The notes below the pieces were generated by a model that saw only the letters and a program-made list of their open reading frames with translations, was not told the origin of the DNA and did no database searches. The translations under genes and the position numbers were made by a program. From positions 1-10,347 of the forward strand of contig NZ_CAKPXS010000055.1 in assembly GCF_934202235.1 (NCBI RefSeq): a stretch of 10,347 nucleotides of DNA, in the 5' to 3' direction. The stretch comes from an uncultured Limosilactobacillus sp. Lineage in GTDB: Bacteria > Bacillota > Bacilli > Lactobacillales > Lactobacillaceae. Below, in pieces: positions 1 to 5,115 of this stretch (within the stretch, counting starts at the first letter, position 1; each line of letters begins with the position of its first letter).

Positions 1-76
1 CTAAAAAAGAAGAACCGTTCGGAATTTTGAGCATTCCGAACGGTTCACTCATTATAAAGGGCTTATGTCACAGCCC
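1..76 (-). terminator. tandem terminator hairpins after tRNA-Glu
   Basis: Two hairpins follow the tRNA on the minus strand. The first (59-63 paired with 72-76, GGGCT/AGCCC, 8-nt loop) is followed by a short T-rich stretch. The second is a perfect 14-bp stem (12-25 with 33-46, 7-nt loop) followed on the minus strand by a T-rich tail complementary to the A-run at 3-8. The second has classic rho-independent form. Nothing is seen between the hairpins, so the tRNA looks like the last gene of its transcript. Confidence 0.85.
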
Positions 77-99
77 CAATTCGTTAATCAAATCAAATA

Positions 100-172
100 T
101 CACCCGCACGGGGATCGAACCCGTAACTCCGCCTTGAGAGGGCGACGTCTTAACCAATTTGACCAGCGGGCA
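100..172 (-). tRNA. tRNA-Glu (anticodon CUC), unusual acceptor end
   Basis: The minus strand folds as a 73-nt cloverleaf. The 3-bp D stem is GTC/GAC with an 11-nt loop holding GG. The anticodon stem TCGCC/GGCGG closes the loop CTCTCAA, giving anticodon CTC (reads GAG, Glu). The variable loop is 4 nt and the T arm is ACGGG-TTCGATC-CCCGT. The layout matches the Bacillus tRNA-Glu family, including the enlarged D loop. Oddities: acceptor pairs 3-7 are Watson-Crick, but pair 2-71 is G-U and pair 1-72 is U-G where G1-C72 is usual, and pair 27-43 is also U-G. The discriminator is A and CCA is not encoded. It has its own promoter and terminators, so it is probably transcribed. Whether it is fully functional is open. 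Confidence 0.9.
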
Positions 173-190
173 ATCAAACATACAAAAAGT

Positions 191-219
191 AGTATACCGA
201 CTGCACCCTAATTTGTCAA
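191..219 (-). promoter_or_regulatory. promoter for tRNA-Glu
   Basis: On the minus strand TTGACA (complement of 214-219) and TATACT (complement of 191-196) are separated by exactly 17 bp. This is near-perfect sigma-A spacing and sequence. Transcription would start about 12 nt before the mature tRNA 5' end. It sits just after the stop codon of the upstream hypothetical gene, so the tRNA is separately expressed, possibly with readthrough from that gene. Confidence 0.85.
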
Positions 220-225
220 TATCAA

Positions 226-555
226 CTACTCAAAAGATAACTCCAGAAAATAGCAGTGGTGGTTAGTAAAATGTGAACTCGTCACCCACACATTATGATA
301 GTCAGGAATTGTATTCTTTGTTTGCTCATAGAAGTAATCCAGCAAGTCACCATTTTGGGCCACAAAGTCCCCCGAAAGCCGGTTAACCATTAACTGGTTG
401 TCAGGAAAATAAAAGGCTGAATCCGACACCTTGGTACTGTCAGGGACAGACAACCCAATAACGTTGGAACAATCCTGCTCACTGACCTCTGCTATTTCGG
501 GATGACGCTTAATTTGGTACAAAACGTTATAAATACTATCGGAACTACTTGCCAT
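226..555 (-). CDS. uncharacterised 109-residue protein
   Basis: I do not recognise the family. The protein is small, acidic and cytoplasmic-looking, with no signal peptide or hydrophobic membrane segment. It is rich in Ser, Asp, Tyr and Phe, and its C-terminal third carries several aromatics and histidines (TNHHCYFLELSFE). The start is well supported: a strong AGGAGG-type ribosome binding site (complement of 561-566) lies 5 nt before the ATG. The gene is divergent from the Y-family polymerase and shares a short intergenic region with it. There is no terminator before the tRNA-Glu promoter, so its transcript may run into the tRNA and stop at the tandem hairpins. Coding status is likely from the ribosome binding site and clean frame; function is unknown. 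Confidence 0.72.
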   Translation of the reverse strand: MASSSDSIYNVLYQIKRHPEIAEVSEQDCSNVIGLSVPDSTKVSDSAFYFPDNQLMVNRLSGDFVAQNGDLLDYFYEQTKNTIPDYHNVWVTSSHFTNHHCYFLELSFE

Positions 556-597
556 TAGTACTAACCTCCTGGATCAAACTTCTCTCTCTTGCCAGTT

Positions 598-616
598 ATT
601 GTAGCAGATTGTAGCA
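598..616 (-). promoter_or_regulatory. probable -10 region for the 109-residue gene, with a 9-bp direct repeat
   Basis: The 9-bp word ATTGTAGCA occurs twice on the plus strand (598-606 and 608-616, 10-bp period). On the minus strand each copy gives TGCTACAAT, which is an extended -10 element (TGnTACAAT). No convincing -35 is visible at 16-18 bp. Use of the copy at 598-603 would start transcription near 591, giving a leader of about 35 nt. It could equally be an operator repeat in the divergent region. Confidence 0.4.
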
Positions 617-644
617 AAAAACGCACAGAAAGCCTGTTTCTTCC

Positions 645-674
645 TTGCTTCCTTGCCAAGAACCATCGTAAAAT
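645..674 (+). promoter_or_regulatory. weak candidate promoter for the Y-family polymerase operon
   Basis: TTGCTT (645-650) and TAAAAT (669-674) are 18 bp apart. Transcription would start about 15 nt before the ATG at 697, leaving room for the ribosome binding site AAAGGGAGGG (681-690). I looked for an SOS operator of the Gram-positive GAAC-N4-GTTC type here and did not find one. Confidence 0.35.
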
Positions 675-696
675 CGATTGAAAGGGAGGGACAGAC

Positions 697-1836
697 ATGA
701 ATTACCGACACGAACCACACGGCCTCTTTTTGGTCGTCGACAATAAATCATTTTTTGCTAGTGTTGAGTGTACTGTCCGCGGGCTCGACCCACTGACCAC
801 TCCCTTAGTCGTGCTCCGCGAGGTCCCGCACACCGCCCACGGTTTGGTGGTTGCTGCTTCGCCAATGGCCAAAAAGATGTTTCACCTCCACAACCGCGGC
901 ACCAAAAGTCAGCTCCCTCGTGATGACCGTTTAATTATCGTGCCGCCGCGAATGGAACTGTACGAACGACGCAATCAGCAAATCAACGAACTGTTTTTAA
1001 AGTTTGTTAGTCAAAAAGAATTACTTCCTTACTCTATCGACGAGTCGATCCTTGACGTCAGCCACCATTGGCAAGAATACGGTCCCTCCGTCGACAATAT
1101 TGTCAAAGCAATCCGCCAGGAAATATACCAGCAATTGGGGCTGATTACGACGGTTGGCATCGGTGACAACCCCCTGCTGGCTAAATTAGCACTCGACTTG
1201 GTAGCCAAAGAACAACCTGACTTTGTCGGGCGACTTCAGTATCGCGATATTCCCACTAAGCTGTGGCCCGTCCACCCGTTAACGGATATCTGGGGCATTG
1301 GGCGGCAAACCGCCAGCAAGCTGAACTCCCTTGGCATCCACACGCTCGGCGAGATTGCCCATACCGACCCCCACGCCCTTCAAGCAGCAATGGGGAAAGT
1401 CCGTGGTGTTAGTCTCTATGCGACTGCCTGGGGAATTGACCGATCGCACCTCGACGACCCGCGTCCGCACCGTTCTCACAGTATTAGCAATTCCCACGTC
1501 ATTACCGAGGGCTCAAGCAATGAGCATGAACTACGGCAGACCCTGGAAAAGGTCGGGCAAAACGCATTCCGACGGGTGCAAAAACAAGGGCTCGTCCCTG
1601 GTAACATTTCCGTCAGCCTGACCTTTCAGGATAACCCTGATGACTTTCACGGACACGCTGTTTCCAAAACCCGTAATTTTACCGGAATTCCGAACCAGCA
1701 ATCAGCGTTAGCCACCGCCGTCCGTCTCTTTAACCAGTTATGGCACGGCGAAGATGTCCGGATCGTTTTTGTTGGCTTCGGTAACCTGCAACGGCTAACC
1801 AGCGAACAGCTCGACCTCTTTTCAACAAAGGAGTAA
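697..1836 (+). CDS. Y-family DNA polymerase (UvrX/YqjW-type, DinB/UmuC superfamily)
   Basis: A translesion polymerase of the type that copies damaged DNA with low fidelity. The palm begins with VVDNKSFFASVEC (13-25), giving the metal-binding Asp15 and an aromatic steric-gate position (Phe20). The second catalytic motif is YSIDES (112-117, Asp115 and Glu116). A helix-hairpin-helix thumb follows around 195-230 (WGIGRQTASKLNSLGI), then the little-finger domain (about 255-350). The C terminus carries QLDLF (371-375), an excellent match to the beta-clamp binding consensus QL(S/D)LF, so it should dock on the replicative clamp. At 379 residues it is somewhat shorter than the usual roughly 410 of YqjW-like proteins, but no core motif is missing. 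The start is set by AAAGGGAGGG six bases upstream. It heads a short operon. Members of this family are often SOS-controlled, but no LexA box is visible. Confidence 0.93.
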   Translation: MNYRHEPHGLFLVVDNKSFFASVECTVRGLDPLTTPLVVLREVPHTAHGLVVAASPMAKKMFHLHNRGTKSQLPRDDRLIIVPPRMELYERRNQQINELFLKFVSQKELLPYSIDESILDVSHHWQEYGPSVDNIVKAIRQEIYQQLGLITTVGIGDNPLLAKLALDLVAKEQPDFVGRLQYRDIPTKLWPVHPLTDIWGIGRQTASKLNSLGIHTLGEIAHTDPHALQAAMGKVRGVSLYATAWGIDRSHLDDPRPHRSHSISNSHVITEGSSNEHELRQTLEKVGQNAFRRVQKQGLVPGNISVSLTFQDNPDDFHGHAVSKTRNFTGIPNQQSALATAVRLFNQLWHGEDVRIVFVGFGNLQRLTSEQLDLFSTKE

Positions 1837-1840
1837 TCTT

Positions 1841-2140
1841 ATGTCTAGAGAAACCGGTCAACAACTAGTCATGGCAGTCCGCCATTATTTTCATCGCCTG
1901 CCCGAAACGCGGTACTCCTTGTCGGTAGTTAATGTCCCTGCTGACCAGCAATACCACTACTTTTTCTATATTCGGCGACGAGGCGTTTCCACCCGCTCAC
2001 TGCCACTGGCTGTTGAACCAGCAAAACTGGACCTATTGATCGACAGCCTGACCATTTTTCGCCAGAGCTACCAGCTACCGGTGAACCTGGTCGGTTTTAG
2101 TCAGGACCAACGGCGACGTCTTCACCAGTTAACGCGTTAA
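1841..2140 (+). CDS. uncharacterised 99-residue protein, second gene of the polymerase operon
   Basis: Starts 4 nt after the polymerase stop codon; its ribosome binding site AAAGGAG lies in the last codons of the polymerase, indicating translational coupling. The protein is basic (RRRGVSTR near the middle, QDQRRRLHQLTR at the C terminus) and has no membrane segment. It has an alternating hydrophobic/aromatic stretch (YHYFFYIRRR) suggesting beta strands, then a helix with leucines (AKLDLLIDSLTIF). The position after the Y-family polymerase recalls the small accessory genes after uvrX/yqjW in Bacillus (yqzH, yolD-like), but I do not see the YolD motif and will not assign it. A role as polymerase partner or regulator is inference from position only. 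Confidence 0.75.
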   Translation: MSRETGQQLVMAVRHYFHRLPETRYSLSVVNVPADQQYHYFFYIRRRGVSTRSLPLAVEPAKLDLLIDSLTIFRQSYQLPVNLVGFSQDQRRRLHQLTR

Positions 2141-2150
2141 GAAAGGAGTG

Positions 2151-2321
2151 TTGAAAATCGAGCTACGGCTTTATAGTGACGAAGAGGCTAGTCGCCTTGC
2201 CAGAAACTTTTTTGAAAACGAATATCACGATCCTGGCATCCAGAAGTGGGGCGGTTTTCGTACTGGCCACTGGGGCGCCAACCTTCAACCGACCACAGAC
2301 AATCAAAAAAATTCAAATTAG
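2151..2321 (+). CDS. small ORF (56 codons, TTG or GTG start), third gene of the polymerase operon
   Basis: A reading frame opens 10 nt after the previous stop, behind GAAAGGAG (2141-2148), and runs to TAG at 2319-2321. There is no ATG. TTG at 2151 is the best start; GTG at 2148 is in frame but overlaps the ribosome binding site. Spacing is short (2 nt from GGAG, 4 nt from AAAGG). The product begins MKIELRLYSDEEASRLARNF, continues with an aromatic/Gly patch (WGGFRTGHWG, 33-42) and ends in a polar Asn/Gln-rich tail. It does not match a family I know. The codon pattern is protein-like and the ribosome binding site is good, so it is probably a real gene that ATG-based prediction would miss. The tRNA-Gln promoter starts just after its stop. 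Confidence 0.5.
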   Translation: MKIELRLYSDEEASRLARNFFENEYHDPGIQKWGGFRTGHWGANLQPTTDNQKNSN

Positions 2322-2324
2322 GTG

Positions 2325-2353
2325 TTGCGTTTAGCGGCGTTTTTCGCTATACT
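2325..2353 (+). promoter_or_regulatory. promoter for tRNA-Gln
   Basis: TTGCGT (2325-2330) and TATACT (2348-2353) are exactly 17 bp apart. Transcription would start near 2360, about 26 nt before the mature tRNA 5' end. The -35 begins only 3 nt after the stop of the small ORF, so the tRNA has its own promoter. Confidence 0.7.
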
Positions 2354-2385
2354 ATTAATCGTTGTTAAGGCAACGCAATCAATAT

Positions 2386-2458
2386 TGGGCATTAGCCAAA
2401 TTGGTAAGGCGGTGGACCCTGGATCCATAATGTACTGGTTCGAGCCCAGTATGCCCAA
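2386..2458 (+). tRNA. tRNA-Gln (anticodon CUG) with C33
   Basis: A 73-nt cloverleaf with a perfect 7-bp acceptor stem (TGGGCAT/ATGCCCA, including the U1-A72 pair typical of bacterial tRNA-Gln). The D stem is GCC/GGC with a 10-nt loop holding GG. The anticodon stem is GTGGA/TCCAT, the variable loop 5 nt, the T arm ACGGG-type (ACTGG-TTCGAGC-CCAGT) and the discriminator A. It resembles Bacillus tRNA-Gln(UUG) outside the anticodon loop. The loop reads CCCTGGA, so the anticodon is CTG (reads CAG). Position 33 is C instead of the nearly invariant U, position 37 is G instead of the usual A, and position 38 is A. CCA is not encoded. The strong promoter and terminator argue for expression; the loop makes normal decoding doubtful. 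Confidence 0.88.
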
Positions 2459-2465
2459 CTTCTAC

Positions 2466-2489
2466 GATCAGCTTCGGCTGGTCTTTTTT
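2466..2489 (+). terminator. terminator after tRNA-Gln
   Basis: A 7-bp stem GATCAGC/GCTGGTC (one G-U pair) closed by the stable tetraloop TTCG, followed directly by six T. A typical rho-independent terminator 7 nt after the tRNA. Confidence 0.9.
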
Positions 2490-2502
2490 ATTTCACAAAT
2501 AA

Positions 2503-2531
2503 CCCCCGTCGGCGGTGATCGCTGACGGGGG
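2503..2531 (-). terminator. terminator after the phosphatase gene
   Basis: A 12-bp nearly perfect stem: CCCCCGTC (2503-2510) pairs with GACGGGGG (2524-2531), extended inward by a G-U and three G-C pairs, with a 5-nt loop (GTGAT). The hairpin lies 5 nt beyond the stop codon of the phosphatase gene. The minus-strand tail is T-rich but not a clean T-run (TTATTTG). It may also catch plus-strand readthrough from the tRNA side. Confidence 0.65.
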
Positions 2532-2536
2532 GATGT

Positions 2537-3292
2537 TTATTCCAAAAATTTTTGACGTAACCGGTCAATCTCCTGCACACTCAAGTCTAACTGACGAATC
2601 AGAAACTGGTCAACCGTCCCCCAGCCCTGTTCAATCGTTGCCAAAAAGCCCTTCATCACCGGGCCATCACCCTTGGTGGTGTTCATCTTGGCGACCATTT
2701 GCCCCATCTGGTCCGCTGATGGTAGTTGGCGTGACGCAGCAAAGTCATAGAGCTGATTGGTCAGCAGGTAGTCCTTAATAATCGTTTGGTCGTCGACACC
2801 GAGCATTTTTAAAATCAGGGCAGCCATCATTCCCGTCCGGTCCTTGCCGGCACTGCAGTGAAAGACAAGCGCTTCATCCGGTGCGAGCTCAACTAGTTCC
2901 CGCATCACTTTGCCAAAGGCATGCTGAGAATGAACATTGAGGACAATGTGTTGGTAAATGCTGCCCAGATAACCCGCGGGCAAAATCTTCCCCGGAACGT
3001 CCGATTGCTGGTCAGCATCCCCCTCTTCAGCATAAACGTGACAGTCGATATACCTCATTCCTGCAGCCAGCTTGTCAGGCATTGCTCGTTGTTCAAAGGC
3101 CGTCCGCAAGTCACAGTCAACGGTGATCCGTCGATCAGCCAACAATTGTAAGTCCTTAGCTGATAAGCTGCTTAACGAGTCTGCGCGGTAGATCCGTCCC
3201 CAAGCCACCGTCCGGTGGTCAGCGGTTTGGTAGCCGCCCAGGTCGCGAAAATTCATTGCCCCATCAAGTGGGACTAGTCGTTGCTTTGCCAT
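2537..3292 (-). CDS. tyrosine-protein-phosphatase-like protein (Y_phosphatase3/PTP-LMO family)
   Basis: A 251-residue cytoplasmic phosphatase of the Y_phosphatase3 type. The active-site P-loop is HCSAGKDRTG (145-154) with nucleophile Cys146 and phosphate-binding Arg152. The N-terminal family signature NFRDLGGY (14-21) and the following R-x-Y/DLR elements (RIYRAD 33-38, DLRT 61-64) are present. Related proteins in Listeria (LipA-like) and mycobacteria (PtpB) act on phosphotyrosine and in some cases phosphoinositides; the substrate here is unknown. The reading frame opens 15 codons further upstream, but GGAGGG (complement of 3300-3305) sits 7 nt before the ATG at 3292, so the start at MAKQ is preferred. 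A TATAAT (complement of 3312-3317) just upstream overlaps the LysM gene's terminator zone. It is a single-gene unit bounded by terminators. Confidence 0.9.
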   Translation of the reverse strand: MAKQRLVPLDGAMNFRDLGGYQTADHRTVAWGRIYRADSLSSLSAKDLQLLADRRITVDCDLRTAFEQRAMPDKLAAGMRYIDCHVYAEEGDADQQSDVPGKILPAGYLGSIYQHIVLNVHSQHAFGKVMRELVELAPDEALVFHCSAGKDRTGMMAALILKMLGVDDQTIIKDYLLTNQLYDFAASRQLPSADQMGQMVAKMNTTKGDGPVMKGFLATIEQGWGTVDQFLIRQLDLSVQEIDRLRQKFLE

Positions 3293-3321
3293 TTCTGATC
3301 CCTCCACTGCTATTATACGCA

Positions 3322-3354
3322 AAAATGACGGGGCCACGAAGACCTCGTCATTTT
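3322..3354 (-). terminator. terminator after the LysM gene
   Basis: On the minus strand AAAATGACG pairs with CGTCATTTT (9 bp), extended by a G-U and two G-C pairs around a 9-nt loop, with the T-run of the 3' arm acting as the tail. Located 25 nt after the LysM gene stop. Confidence 0.8.
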
Positions 3355-3379
3355 GATTGGTTAATTTATTAGGTGGTGA

Positions 3380-3946
3380 TTAGTACCAGCCATTAGCCTG
3401 CCAGTGGACCTGGGCGTTTTGCCATAAACCGTAGCGACTAGCAACGTACTGGTCAGCAACCCGTTCCTGGTTAGCTGGAGAGTAGTCCCCACCAAGGTAG
3501 GAAGCACTCAGTTGGTACTTACCAATGTATTGACCGTTAGTTGCGCCATAGTTACCACCAGATTCGCGGGCAGCAATCCAAGCCTTCGCAGCTGCTTCGC
3601 TGCCGGAAACGTTAGAAGTGTATGCTGAACTAGCGGTGTTAGTATTCGTGTTAGCACTTGGCAGGGTTGCCGCCTGCTTAGCTGAAGCCTGTTCAATCTG
3701 ACCATCGCTAGTGATCAGCAGTTTTTGACCAACATAGATAACGTTAACGTCCTTAATGTTATTCTTCTTGGCCAGTTCGTTGACATGGTCCGTGTCCTTG
3801 GCGAACTTCATCGAGATTTCTGACAGGGTATCACCACTTTGAACAGTGTAAACAGTGTCGGCGTTAGCAACTGCAGTCGTAGCAGCAACACCTGCACCTA
3901 AAGCAGCAACACTGGCAACAATCTTGGTTAAGTTCTTCTTAAACAT
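3380..3946 (-). CDS. secreted LysM protein of the aggregation-promoting factor (Apf) type
   Basis: A cell-wall protein of 188 residues. Order: Sec signal peptide (1-29, KK near the N terminus, hydrophobic core, likely cut after VANA), one LysM domain (32-78, VYTVQSGDTLSEIS to IYVGQKLLI) that binds peptidoglycan glycan, a Ser/Thr/Asn/Ala-rich linker (about 85-115), and the Apf-type C-terminal domain (116-188). That domain holds AWIAARESGGNY, with Glu128 as the candidate acid of a lysozyme-like fold, then GQYIGKYQLS, and ends in NGWY. Apf proteins are abundant surface proteins linked to cell shape, aggregation and host contact; lytic activity is suspected rather than seen here. Start choice is uncertain: ATG 3946 has its AAAGGA 15 nt upstream, while in-frame TTG at 3958 has it 3 nt upstream. 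Both give a functional signal peptide. Confidence 0.9.
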   Translation of the reverse strand: MFKKNLTKIVASVAALGAGVAATTAVANADTVYTVQSGDTLSEISMKFAKDTDHVNELAKKNNIKDVNVIYVGQKLLITSDGQIEQASAKQAATLPSANTNTNTASSAYTSNVSGSEAAAKAWIAARESGGNYGATNGQYIGKYQLSASYLGGDYSPANQERVADQYVASRYGLWQNAQVHWQANGWY

Positions 3947-3958
3947 AAAATCAATCAA

Positions 3959-4228
3959 CCGTCCTTTTGTTTTTTTTGTAACTTGCTTATCAATTTCAAC
4001 GGTTACTATGATAGCTATTCAATATTACTAGAAAGTAACAAGACAATATCGAAATTGGCTTGACCAGCGTCTTTTTTGTAATCTTCTGTAACATTGACCA
4101 GCCAACTCGCAGCCCAATTTTGAATTTATCTGAAGGCAGCTCCGCCACTATCGTTTTCTTTGGCACACCTAAACAAATAATTTAGAAGCTCGATTTTTGC
4201 TCAAAAAAAGGGCTTTTTTCACAAGAAA
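3959..4228. promoter_or_regulatory. long leader/intergenic region upstream of the LysM gene with TGTAAY words
   Basis: About 330 bp without a gene lie between the LysM start and the HAD gene stop. It is AT-rich and holds three plus-strand TGTAAC/TGTAAT words: 3977-3982, 4077-4082 and 4087-4092, the last two at a 10-bp period. The word TTGACCAGC occurs twice (about 4060 and 4094), and TTGGCT/AGCCAA flank the block as a distant inverted repeat. The paired TGTAAY words resemble half-sites of the cell-wall regulator WalR, but the known spacing has an 11-bp period, so the match is imperfect. No clear promoter could be assigned for the LysM gene, though it must lie here. Confidence 0.35.
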
Positions 4229-4245
4229 AAGGGAAAAGATCCCTT
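4229..4245 (-). terminator. terminator after the HAD phosphatase gene
   Basis: On the minus strand AAGGGA and TCCCTT form a 6-bp stem with a 5-nt loop, followed by TTTC. It lies about 35 nt after the HAD stop codon and is a small but plausible rho-independent terminator. A second A/T-rich near-palindrome around a GGGC core (4203-4219) follows and may help. Confidence 0.6.
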
Positions 4246-4280
4246 CTGCCTGCTTTTTCAGCCCCTTAAAGCGTCCTTTA

Positions 4281-5105
4281 TTACAGCATTGTTGCAAAAT
4301 AATCTTCCAAAAAGACTGCCACCCCGTCTTCGTCATTCGACTTCGTTACCGTGGTGGCCGCTTGCCGTACCTGGTCAACACCGTTGGACATCGCGACAGC
4401 GACTCCGTTACCACTAGCAACAGCCTTGGTCATCCCTAGGTCGTTGTCACCGTCGCCAAAGCTCATGACGTTACTGAAATCCCAACCGTAATGGTCCAAC
4501 AACTTCCTCAACCCCACTGCCTTATCCACTTGCGGTGGCAGGAATTCGAGGACGTATGGCTGAGACCGGGTCACCGTGAAGACGTCCTTAATTGTCGCTG
4601 GTACATTTTTCTGCGCCTCTTCGACCACTTCGACCTTCGTGCAGATAATCAACTTGCTGTATTCCTTATCGTGAGGCAGCTGACTAAACGGCATGTGGTG
4701 GTATTGAATGTGGTGAATAAAGCCAGAGTAGCCAGACTTAGCGAGGTCAGTCATCTCGTAAACCGATTCGAAATCAAGAATGTTGAGCGGGTAATGATTC
4801 TGCTTGCAGTAGTCATAAACCCGGTGAATGTTTTCATAACCCATCCCTTGACGGAATAAGACCTTCTTACTGTTGTTTTCAACAACCAGTCCCCCGTTGA
4901 AGTTAATCGTGCAGTCGTCATCATTCGTCAGGACCAGTTGTTCAATCAGCGGCCAAATGGCGTTAATCGGGCGACCCGTACACAACACAACCTTAATTCC
5001 TTGATCATGCAGTGATCGTAACGCCCGTTCATTGCGGGCACTAATCTTCTTATGGCTATCGAGTAACGTGTTGTCCAGGTCTAATGCAATCATTTTGATG
5101 GTCAT
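4281..5105 (-). CDS. Cof-type HAD-superfamily phosphatase (YidA-like)
   Basis: A 274-residue cytoplasmic sugar-phosphate or flavin-phosphate type hydrolase of the Cof/HAD IIB subfamily. All four HAD motifs are visible: motif I ALDLDNTLL (nucleophile Asp9, Asp11), motif II LCTGRP (Thr43), motif III DKAVGLRKLL (Lys195) and motif IV SFGDGDNDLGM (Asp218, Asp222). The cap lies between motifs II and III, as in this subfamily. The substrate cannot be read from sequence. The start is supported by AGGAGG six bases before the ATG, and that ribosome binding site overlaps the stop codon of the upstream acyltransferase gene, with 10 nt between the genes, so the two are co-transcribed and probably translationally coupled. 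Whether the phosphatase serves the acetylation pathway or is a bystander is unknown. Confidence 0.93.
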   Translation of the reverse strand: MTIKMIALDLDNTLLDSHKKISARNERALRSLHDQGIKVVLCTGRPINAIWPLIEQLVLTNDDDCTINFNGGLVVENNSKKVLFRQGMGYENIHRVYDYCKQNHYPLNILDFESVYEMTDLAKSGYSGFIHHIQYHHMPFSQLPHDKEYSKLIICTKVEVVEEAQKNVPATIKDVFTVTRSQPYVLEFLPPQVDKAVGLRKLLDHYGWDFSNVMSFGDGDNDLGMTKAVASGNGVAVAMSNGVDQVRQAATTVTKSNDEDGVAVFLEDYFATML

Positions 5106-5115
5106 AATAATCCTC

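Noticed and set aside
600..696. SOS (LexA/HdiR) operator upstream of the polymerase.
   Set aside because: No GAAC-N4-GTTC or similar palindrome was found by eye.
2322..2525. A 67-codon plus-strand frame over the tRNA-Gln.
   Set aside because: It covers the tRNA, its promoter and its terminator; it has no ribosome binding site.
4077..4092. Calling the TGTAAY pair a true WalR box.
   Set aside because: The period is 10 bp and the consensus needs 11, so it was kept only as a tentative finding.
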